From Coriobacteriaceae bacterium (GTDB taxonomy: Bacteria > Actinomycetota > Coriobacteriia > Coriobacteriales > Eggerthellaceae): 5,230 bases of DNA. The notes below the pieces were generated by a model. The model was not told the origin of the DNA and did not search any database. It worked only from the letters and a program-made list of their open reading frames with translations. Below, in pieces: positions 1 to 5,230 of the stretch; positions within the stretch are counted from its first letter, which is position 1; each line of letters begins with the position of its first letter. The stretch covers positions 1 to 5,230 of the forward strand of contig SFII01000100.1 of the NCBI GenBank assembly GCA_004555335.1, in the 5' to 3' direction. Made by a program: the position numbers and the translations under genes.

Positions 1-948
1 AAGCAGCGTGATGGCGCCGAAACCGCAGAAGCTCCAGTCTCCGGGGTTGGAAGCGGAAGCGAAGCCGAACAGGAGGGTCTTGTAGTAATCGGAGCCGTAG
101 AGCGGGCCAATGGTGATTTTGCTGGCAGAGCGCACGTCCGAAAATACGGCAATGGCCGATGGCACGAACAGGATGCAGGAAATAAGCACGCCGATGATAC
201 CGCATCCTAAGAGCCATCCGAAATCTTTAAGGGAAGATTTGACGTCGCGTCCGTGTATCCAAGTAAGGCGCCAGATGATGTAGAGTGCCATGAGCGCGAA
301 GATCATGTAGAAGAAATAGAAGTTGGAAAGGGCGGAAACCGCGATTGCGGTGATGAAAAGCCCGGGTTTGCGTTCGGCGATGATGCGTTCGATTCCCAAA
401 AGAACGAGCGGGAAGTACACCATTGCGTTGAGGAAGAAAGGGTGGCGGACTGCGGCGCAGAGTGCGAATAGGCAGAATGCGTAGCCGATGGCACCCGCAA
501 GGATGCCATCGTGGCATGCGAGATGCGTCTTCCAGCAGAAAAGAGAAAACGCTAAACCTGCAAGGTACATGCGTAACACTACGAGGATGCTGAACAGGAT
601 ATAGGTGTATTCGGCAGGAACGAAGATGGTGATTAGATTCAGGGGATCACCGATGGCGTAATAGCTTAAATTGGAGACGATGTCACCTCCGTAACCCATG
701 GCGAAGCTGAAGGTGGGCAGGCTGAACCCGCCACCCGATGCGAGCGATTCGAAGGCGCTCCGTACCCACATTCCCATGAAGATGAGGGCTTGAAGATGTT
801 GCTTCATGCCATCGCCTTCCCAGATGAGTGACTTGCCTTGTGCGATGGGAACGCAGAAGGCAAGCAGGACCGTAAACGCGAAGATTACGGAATAGGCCAG
901 GACGAAACGCTTCGGACAAGAAAGATTGCATTTGGTTTTTATTGCCAT
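1..948 (-). CDS. YfhO-family membrane protein, N-terminal 316 residues (cut by left window edge)
   Basis: I translated this frame by hand: it is open from ATG at 948 to base 1 without a stop, 316 codons, and continues beyond the window. An in-frame TAA at 964-966 bars any earlier start, and AAAGGA (960-965) lies 11 nt before the ATG. Visible: a basic N-terminus, a helix at about 14-34, then an outer loop with GDGMKQH (45-51; Asp46 is the candidate GT-C catalytic acid), a MGYGGD motif followed by YY and GDPLN (84-104), then helices near 114-137, 147-167, 173-190, 196-229 and 244-267. The stretch NAMVYFPLVLLGIERII (174-190) followed by SNFYF is very characteristic of YfhO proteins, which usually run to about 850-900 residues, so roughly a third is present. 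In Bacillus subtilis YfhO is needed for lipoteichoic acid glycosylation, probably as the GT-C transferase acting outside the membrane. That role here is inferred. G+C is about 53% by hand count, lower than the genes upstream, with several TTA and CTA leucine codons. Confidence 0.85.
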   Translation of the reverse strand, partial: MAIKTKCNLSCPKRFVLAYSVIFAFTVLLAFCVPIAQGKSLIWEGDGMKQHLQALIFMGMWVRSAFESLASGGGFSLPTFSFAMGYGGDIVSNLSYYAIGDPLNLITIFVPAEYTYILFSILVVLRMYLAGLAFSLFCWKTHLACHDGILAGAIGYAFCLFALCAAVRHPFFLNAMVYFPLVLLGIERIIAERKPGLFITAIAVSALSNFYFFYMIFALMALYIIWRLTWIHGRDVKSSLKDFGWLLGCGIIGVLISCILFVPSAIAVFSDVRSASKITIGPLYGSDYYKTLLFGFASASNPGDWSFCGFGAITLL

Positions 949-959
949 GGAATCAGGGT

Positions 960-965
960 TCCTTT
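960..965 (-). promoter_or_regulatory. Ribosome binding site of the YfhO-family gene
   Basis: Minus strand reads AAAGGA, 11 nt before the ATG at 948 and directly after the TGA stop of the upstream gene (967-969). The spacing is at the long end of the usual range. A 4-bp inverted repeat (GGAA at 958-961 against TTCC at 949-952, minus strand) could weakly cover the GGA of this site. The tight placement suggests translational coupling to the upstream DUF6020 gene. Confidence 0.6.
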
Positions 966-966
966 A

Positions 967-2883
967 TCAGAGAGCATTCTTTTCTTCAAGCATCGGTTCC
1001 GTCTCCGTTTTCTCGGGGCGGGGGTAAGCTTTTCGACTTCGCTGGGAAAAGGATGCGAGCATCCAGCCTGCCATGGGGATAATCGCATACATGAGGCTGA
1101 TCACGTAACGTCCGAGGCTGCCAGGCGAAATGAGCAGGGTGCAGACCGAGAGCATGATCGGCGCAAGGGCGAGGATGCTCTTCTTGCGGTTGACAAAGCA
1201 AATGGAGACGCAGAAGAAGGGAATCCATGCTCCATAGAGGGCGATTGTGGTAATCAGATTGAGGACGGGGATGTTTCCGATTCCCCCAATCAGCATCTTA
1301 CGGAACTCAGCGCTTGAATTCAGCAATGCTTCGGGACGTTTGAGCTCGATGTTATAACCTTCGCCTACGGTGCTGAAGTTCGGCCCCCAAAGATCAAAAT
1401 GACCCTTGTTGCTGATGTCGACGGGGAAGACCAGCTGCTTGCTGGGAATGAGCATCTGCCCGCAGCACTGGGCGCAGGCCATAAGGTATTCCTTCGGGTT
1501 GGCAAGCCCTTCTTTCAGCCAGACCTTCAGGTAGGCGATGGCGTCTTCGTTCGTGGCCTCGGGGCGCCAGTGGTTCTTGGCGCCGTCCGCTAAGGCGACT
1601 TTGAAGTCGTCTTTGGCTGCTTCGATGTCGAGCACGCGCTCGATCGTATCCAAGTCCTGGTCGCTCACCGCTTCGGGCTTGTTGATGAGCAGCGAGGTGG
1701 TCTGCTGCAGGGCGAAGCAGAGGGATTCCTGCCTGCCACCGGGTGCAACCCCGCCGATCAGCGGATAGACGGCGGCGGGAAAGGCGACGGAGAACACGAG
1801 GATGGACGACAGCAGCACGCCTGTGCTCCTGAGGCGTGAGCCTTTCAGGGCGACGATCATCACCAACAGGGATGCGGCGCAGATGTAGATGCCCAGTTTC
1901 TTGGTGAGGATGCAAAGCCCCGTTGCCAGCACGAAGGCCGCGAGGAACCGTTTCTGGCGCAATGCGGCCCCGCCGGTACGGAAGGCCTCGATGAAGCAGA
2001 TGCAGAAAGGCGTGAAGCCCAGCACGAAGAGCATGTCCTTCATGGCCGACGATGCGAAGCACGGATAGAAGGGAAAGAAGATGGCAAAGGCCAAGGCTGC
2101 AAGGCGGAAGGGCTTGGGGATTCCCAGGCGTTCCAGGTAGCAGACGGAAAGGGAGAGCGTGACGGCTATCCCCAGATTCTGCAGGATGCTGAACAGGAAC
2201 ATACCCGTATTCTGGGACCCCAGCGCGTTTCCCAGGGAAACGAACCAACCGTAGATGAGCGTGTCGAAGATGGGGTGATGGTCGATGAATTCGGCATCGA
2301 CCACGGTGCCCAAGGTAGTGTAGTAAGTTTGTCCCGTCGTCTGATACTGGTAGACCTGGTTGATGAAGTCATGGTTGCTCGAGCAGGGGAAGAACAGCAC
2401 CATCACGGGAATCCAGATGCAGAAGATAATGAGGGTTCCCATGGCGATGCTGCGCCTATCGAAAGCAAGGCGCAGGCGGGGAAGCGGGTTGTGCTTCGAT
2501 GCGTGTTCGAGAATGGCGGGCGCATGCGAAAGGAAGAGGAAGATCAATCCCGCGAAGCCCAGGCCGAGCACGGCCAGGATCAGGGCATCTGCGGCAAGGT
2601 TGCCTGGCAGCCAGTTCACCGTGACGAATTGCTCGCGGTCCTTCCTGCAATCCAGATAGAGCAAAGGTGCCGTCATCAGCACTGCGAGCGCGAGGGAATA
2701 TGCGGCACGGCGGATGCTGCCACGTGTCGAAGTCGTGCCGTCCTTGCGACGGCGCGCCTTCGATGGGGAGGCCCCATGCGTGGCAGCATTCCCATCTTTC
2801 CAGGTATCCGTCCCGTGATGCGCGCTGCGTGCCGCGCCGCCGGTGCAGGCGGGGGTTTCCAGATCTTCTTCCAAATGATTCAT
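967..2883 (-). CDS. DUF6020-type polytopic membrane protein (putative GT-C-like transferase)
   Basis: 638 residues. The first ~58 are hydrophilic and basic near the membrane (a KARRRK stretch at 42-47 and RR at 58-59), placing the N-terminus in the cytoplasm. Helices follow near 61-77, 99-119 and 147-165. The next outer loop holds SSNHDFINQ (168-176) and DHHPIFDT (201-208), then come helices near 226-246, 258-277, an AMKDMLF motif (280-286), and helices to about 376. A large loop (about 380-530) contains RQESLCFALQQT (384-395), the pattern I associate with DUF6020. Final helices lie near 537-563, 569-586 and 592-612, with SLGRYV (589-594) at the last, and a charged tail closes the protein. 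The function of the family is not established; topology and the Asp/His loop suggest a lipid-linked-sugar transferase in envelope glycan assembly (inference). The gene lies 42 bp after the DUF6541 stop and 18 bp before the YfhO start, so it is probably co-transcribed with both. The ATG at 2883 has no convincing Shine-Dalgarno; an in-frame TAA at 2911-2913 excludes longer forms, and TTG at codon 4 is the nearest alternative. The last ~430 bp are poorer in G+C than the rest. Confidence 0.8.
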   Translation of the reverse strand: MNHLEEDLETPACTGGAARSAHHGTDTWKDGNAATHGASPSKARRRKDGTTSTRGSIRRAAYSLALAVLMTAPLLYLDCRKDREQFVTVNWLPGNLAADALILAVLGLGFAGLIFLFLSHAPAILEHASKHNPLPRLRLAFDRRSIAMGTLIIFCIWIPVMVLFFPCSSNHDFINQVYQYQTTGQTYYTTLGTVVDAEFIDHHPIFDTLIYGWFVSLGNALGSQNTGMFLFSILQNLGIAVTLSLSVCYLERLGIPKPFRLAALAFAIFFPFYPCFASSAMKDMLFVLGFTPFCICFIEAFRTGGAALRQKRFLAAFVLATGLCILTKKLGIYICAASLLVMIVALKGSRLRSTGVLLSSILVFSVAFPAAVYPLIGGVAPGGRQESLCFALQQTTSLLINKPEAVSDQDLDTIERVLDIEAAKDDFKVALADGAKNHWRPEATNEDAIAYLKVWLKEGLANPKEYLMACAQCCGQMLIPSKQLVFPVDISNKGHFDLWGPNFSTVGEGYNIELKRPEALLNSSAEFRKMLIGGIGNIPVLNLITTIALYGAWIPFFCVSICFVNRKKSILALAPIMLSVCTLLISPGSLGRYVISLMYAIIPMAGWMLASFSQRSRKAYPRPEKTETEPMLEEKNAL

Positions 2884-2918
2884 GCGGTGTCCAGCCGTTT
2901 CTGATCGGGTTTACCGGG

Positions 2919-2940
2919 GTTGGGGTCATTCGTCCCCAAC
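2919..2940 (-). other. Perfect 7-bp inverted repeat enclosing the DUF6541 stop codon
   Basis: On the minus strand GTTGGGG (2934-2940) pairs perfectly with CCCCAAC (2919-2925). The 8-nt loop contains the TGA stop at 2926-2928. The stem uses the last codons of the DUF6541 gene and the first bases of the gap before the DUF6020 gene. The 3' side is followed by CCCGG and not by a T-run, so it is not a standard intrinsic terminator. It could act in mRNA stability, partial attenuation or coupling of the two genes, or be chance in G-rich sequence. Confidence 0.45.
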
Positions 2941-4959
2941 GGCGTAGAGGGCCATGCCGTTTTCTGCGAGGACGGGGGTCAATCCGTCGGTGTGCTCGTC
3001 AAGCTCGAGGATGCCCTTCCATTGGTCCTTGTCGAAGCGGTTCTGATAGATGGTCTTTTTCCCATCATCTTCAGAATCGAGCGCGATGACGTATTCGAAT
3101 CCGGCCTCGCGCAGATCGGCTGCCGATGCCTCGCCTGCCTCGATGTCTTCCAGGATCGCCGAGCCTATCGCGGAGTCGCAGGTTTCGGAATTGTAGAAGT
3201 CGCGCCCGGATACGTTCATCCCGTAGAGCGCATAGGCGAATGCGCTGCCGTCGTTGGGCATGTTCAGGACGCGGGCATCCTGCGGGATCGCTTCGGCCGC
3301 CTGCTGGCAGAATTCGCGTTCTTCCTGCGTGAAGAAGGCGGTTTCGCCGTTGGGGTCGTAGAAGCCCCGCATCTCCCCGATAAGGTCGATGCAGCTCATC
3401 GCTCCCGGCAGCGGCAGGGGAAGCGCGAAGGCCGCAAGCGCCGCCACGGTGATGGCAGCAGCTTGGGGGCGTGTGATATCCAGGCCGGGTATGCGCCATC
3501 CGGGTTCTTGCGCGTTCTGCTTGCGCCCCCTTGCCTTGGAGATGGCCCTGCAGGCGAGCGAGACGAAGACCTGGGCGCCTTGGGCGGCAAGCGGGATGGC
3601 GGACAGCGTGACGGAGGCGAACACGCGGGTGGGATGGTTGTACCAGAAGCCCGTCAGGATGCTCTTGAGCGGGCAGGGGTCGAGTGAGATGCTCAGCGAG
3701 TACAGCAGCGTCATGATGGCGAAGGGGAGCACGATCCAATGGCGTTCCCCCTTCCTCAGCAGCGAAAGGAAGCCCGCGGCAACGAAGAGTGCAAGCACCG
3801 CCTGGGTTCCCAGGTGCGGGGACTTGAGGACGGCGATGCGGGCCAGGCCGCCGATCAGGAACTGCTTCGTTCCCATGTTGTGGGGGTTCGACGCGATGCT
3901 CTGCAGGAAGGGCGCCTGGGAGAGTGCGACCCATGCCGCAGCGAAGGCGCAGGTGATCGCGATGGCGGCGATCGCCCTTGTGCGGAGGGGGCGCTTCGTG
4001 GAACCGTCGGGCCCTAAGGGGCGAAGCATCCTGTGGAGCAGGAAGGCATAGACGAAGACCGCTGCGGTGAAGAAGGTGTTGGGGTGGGCAAGGCAGATGG
4101 CGCCCAGACCCGCAAAGGCCAGCGCCGCCGATTTCGCCTTTGCGGCCTTTCCTGCGGGTTCGAAGGCGAGCATGAAGCAGGCAAGGAAGCCGGGCATGAG
4201 CGCGAAGCCCAGGGCGTTAGGGTAGAGCAGGGTCTTACGCAGGAACATTTCCCAGGGGAAGCCGAAGAAGGCGAAGGAGAGCACGCCCATGAGGCAGATA
4301 GCGATGGGCTTGCCTTCGAGCAGGCTTTCGGCAAGAAGGCAGGACGACAGGGGGAAGATCGCTGCGATGATAATGATGTTCGTCGCGTGGGAGGCGACGA
4401 TGGAGCTGGTGCCCAATGCGCTCATGGGAAGCGCCGCGAGAAGGCTCCAAAGTGACGGGTAGAACGCGCCTCCCGATCCAGGCGTGGTGGTGGTTTCCAA
4501 GGTGGACCAGTTGCCGGTCTCCACGAAGGCGCGGTTCAGGCTGATATGGTGGACGATATCGTTTCCGCAGATGAGCGCATCGGCCGATCCCATGGGAAGG
4601 ATGTAGAAGAGCGCGCAGGCTGCCATTCCGGCAGCAAGGAACAGCCCCATGCGGGCACGCGGCAGGTGCATTCCGAAGGCTTCAGGCGCCTTTTTCGGAT
4701 GCGAGCGCTCCCAGGCGGTGCGGATGGCGAACAGGATGGCCGCAACGATTGCGAGGGGTACCACGATGCTTACCCACGATGAGGCCATGCCCAGCTTCGC
4801 ATAGATGATCGCTTCGAGGGAATATACCGACGAGGCAACCAGGGGTGCCGCTGCGAGGGCGAATCCCCTTCGGCTCTTGAACGACCTGAGGAGCAGATAC
4901 GGGGGAAGGTAGAGAAACAGGGCCAGCGTAAGCGTTGCGGCGCAGAGCATGTCCCACAT
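2926..4959 (-). CDS. DUF6541-type polytopic membrane protein with C-terminal extracytoplasmic domain
   Basis: 677 residues, starting at ATG 4959 with AAAGGA 5 nt upstream. About 13-14 hydrophobic helices lie between residues 4 and 518 (for example 4-24, 33-54, 62-80, 104-122, 187-209, 217-233, 246-267, 278-305, 328-348, 384-401, 408-424, 449-468, 499-518). Between the fourth and fifth helices an outer loop carries GNDIVHH (132-138) and FYPSLW (166-171); Asp134 and His137/138 are candidate catalytic or metal-binding residues. FWYNHPTR (438-445) is another motif I associate with DUF6541. Residues ~519-677 form a soluble, acidic domain (AIPQDARVLNMPNDG at 557-571; ending LYAV), likely outside the cell. 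The function of the family is unproven. Its build resembles GT-C glycosyltransferases that take sugars from polyprenyl-phosphate donors, and its position ahead of DUF6020 and YfhO genes supports a role in decorating a surface glycan (inference). A protein O-glycosyltransferase or a polymerase/ligase role cannot be excluded. It is the first of the three large genes after the only sizeable gap in the window. Sampled lines of the gene reach about 70% G+C. Confidence 0.83.
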   Translation of the reverse strand: MWDMLCAATLTLALFLYLPPYLLLRSFKSRRGFALAAAPLVASSVYSLEAIIYAKLGMASSWVSIVVPLAIVAAILFAIRTAWERSHPKKAPEAFGMHLPRARMGLFLAAGMAACALFYILPMGSADALICGNDIVHHISLNRAFVETGNWSTLETTTTPGSGGAFYPSLWSLLAALPMSALGTSSIVASHATNIIIIAAIFPLSSCLLAESLLEGKPIAICLMGVLSFAFFGFPWEMFLRKTLLYPNALGFALMPGFLACFMLAFEPAGKAAKAKSAALAFAGLGAICLAHPNTFFTAAVFVYAFLLHRMLRPLGPDGSTKRPLRTRAIAAIAITCAFAAAWVALSQAPFLQSIASNPHNMGTKQFLIGGLARIAVLKSPHLGTQAVLALFVAAGFLSLLRKGERHWIVLPFAIMTLLYSLSISLDPCPLKSILTGFWYNHPTRVFASVTLSAIPLAAQGAQVFVSLACRAISKARGRKQNAQEPGWRIPGLDITRPQAAAITVAALAAFALPLPLPGAMSCIDLIGEMRGFYDPNGETAFFTQEEREFCQQAAEAIPQDARVLNMPNDGSAFAYALYGMNVSGRDFYNSETCDSAIGSAILEDIEAGEASAADLREAGFEYVIALDSEDDGKKTIYQNRFDKDQWKGILELDEHTDGLTPVLAENGMALYAVGDE

Positions 4960-4964
4960 GGTCG

Positions 4965-4970
4965 TCCTTT
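4965..4970 (-). promoter_or_regulatory. Ribosome binding site of the DUF6541 gene
   Basis: Minus strand AAAGGA lies 5 nt before the ATG at 4959. It is the best Shine-Dalgarno in the window and fixes this start. Its AAA also forms one arm of a small possible hairpin (GGAAA at 4968-4972 against TTTCC at 4979-4983, 6-nt loop), which is AT-rich and weak. Confidence 0.7.
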
Positions 4971-5052
4971 CCGATAGTGGAAAATTTGTCGGCTTGGTGT
5001 GTTCGTGCTCAATGATACCTGCGAAAAATTCGTGCGCATCCGATTCTTTGTC

Positions 5053-5066
5053 TATTCTGGAGAATA
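5053..5066. repeat. 14-bp palindrome TATTCTGGAGAATA
   Basis: Perfect 6-bp arms (TATTCT/AGAATA) flank a 2-bp centre. It lies 9 bp past the stop codon ending at 5076 and about 93 bp before the DUF6541 start. The short centre makes a DNA-level operator more plausible than an RNA hairpin, and no T-run follows on the minus strand. It matches no operator I recognise, and chance occurrence is possible. Confidence 0.4.
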
Positions 5067-5075
5067 CCCACGTGT

Positions 5076-5230
5076 TTATTTCCCGTCATCCTGAGAGGAG
5101 TGGCGCAATTGACTGACCGGAATGTTGGAGGAGTGCATGGCCGTCATGAATCCGCTGGTGAAACCAGGCGGATGGGCGAAGGTGCGGTCCATCCCGTCGG
5201 TGGAGATGAAGAGAAGACCCGTGCATTCCG
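5076..5230 (-). CDS. Unidentified protein, C-terminal 50 residues (cut by right window edge)
   Basis: A minus-strand frame is open from the right edge to TAA at 5076-5078 and codes for 50 complete residues. The visible part begins near ECTGLLFISTDGMDR and ends in a polar tail, SSQDDGK. It is not hydrophobic enough for a membrane helix, so this end of the protein is soluble. I do not recognise the family. Support for coding: G/C-rich third positions continue up to the stop; codons are dominated by ACC, ATC, TTC, GAC, GCC and TCC; and the strand matches every other gene here. The caveat is that a plus-strand frame starting at 5137 (or 5122) shares the same third-position column and has a GGAGGAG site before it. 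Minus is favoured because the bias extends left of 5137 down to 5076 and because the plus frame uses tandem AGA codons. Confidence 0.5.
   Translation of the reverse strand, partial: ECTGLLFISTDGMDRTFAHPPGFTSGFMTAMHSSNIPVSQLRHSSQDDGK

Larger units (their letters stand above)
4960..5075 (-). promoter_or_regulatory. Intergenic leader and possible promoter region before the three-gene run
   Basis: This 116-bp gap is the only long non-coding stretch in the window and is richer in A+T than its surroundings. It is the most likely place for a promoter driving the DUF6541-DUF6020-YfhO genes. A TATCAT hexamer on the minus strand (5012-5017) matches a -10 box at five of six positions, but I found no -35 match at 16-18 bp and no extended -10. 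I see no terminator (no stem followed by a T-run) for the gene ending at 5076, so read-through from it remains possible. Confidence 0.35.

Noticed and set aside
949..966. Possible terminator between the DUF6020 and YfhO genes
   Set aside because: The 18-bp gap has only a 4-bp inverted repeat and no T-run, and it carries the ribosome binding site of the next gene.
1394..2248. 284-codon open frame on the minus strand in a different frame inside the DUF6020 gene
   Set aside because: It lies wholly within a well-supported membrane-protein gene and its product is rich in Arg, Pro, His and Leu, typical of an off-frame reading of G+C-rich DNA.
2275..2904. Plus-strand open frame of 209 codons opposite the DUF6020 gene
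   Set aside because: Antisense shadow: charged, low-complexity product with no recognisable motif, fully covered by a coherent membrane protein on the other strand.
2905..2925. Three G-runs on the plus strand, considered as a G-quadruplex
   Set aside because: Only three runs of three or more G are present nearby; a fourth is missing because C-rich sequence follows.
2920..3687. Plus-strand open frame of 255 codons opposite the DUF6541 3' end
   Set aside because: Antisense shadow in G+C-rich DNA. The opposite frame has clear family motifs and a good ribosome binding site.
3071..3934. 287-codon off-frame minus-strand reading inside the DUF6541 gene
   Set aside because: Arg/Pro/His-rich shadow of the true frame, with no helices or domain pattern.
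5021..5036. CGAA/TTCG inverted repeat around an A-run in the right-hand gap, considered as a terminator
   Set aside because: Four-bp arms with the A/T-run inside the hairpin and not after it; not a working terminator layout on either strand.

Overview
The window holds a run of genes on the minus strand, read right to left. It is dominated by very large polytopic membrane proteins of the GT-C-like type used in cell-surface glycan assembly. In transcription order there are: the last 50 codons of an unidentified gene (5076-5230, entering from the right edge); a 116-bp AT-richer gap; a 677-residue DUF6541-type membrane protein (2926-4959); a 42-bp gap; a 638-residue DUF6020-type membrane protein (967-2883); an 18-bp gap; and the first 316 codons of a YfhO-family membrane protein (1-948), which runs off the left edge. 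Family names come from remembered motif patterns, not from a search.

The G+C content (about 53% on the left, mostly 57-70% in sampled lines elsewhere), the AAAGGA ribosome binding sites and the DUF6541/DUF6020/YfhO combination suggest an actinobacterium of the Coriobacteriia (Eggerthellaceae/Atopobiaceae-like gut lineages). This is an inference: no rRNA, tRNA or other taxonomic marker is present.

The three large genes are closely spaced on one strand with no intrinsic terminator between them, so they are probably co-transcribed. Each codes for many membrane helices and has an acidic or His-Asp motif in a loop soon after an early helix, as expected of GT-C transferases that use polyprenyl-phosphate sugars on the outer face of the membrane. 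The likely shared job is transfer of sugars or other substituents onto a cell-wall or exported glycan. Only the YfhO family has experimentally supported precedent (lipoteichoic acid glycosylation in Bacillus subtilis). The cytoplasmic GT-A enzyme and small flippase that normally supply such a transferase are not in the window.

Points of interest: a drop in G+C beginning inside the 3' part of the DUF6020 gene; a perfect 7-bp hairpin enclosing the stop codon of the DUF6541 gene just before a downstream start that lacks a Shine-Dalgarno; a 14-bp palindrome in the right-hand gap; and an ambiguous coding strand at the right edge. I see no mobile element, CRISPR array, RNA gene or clear new defence-type system. 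The window looks like a surface-polysaccharide locus built from poorly characterised families.
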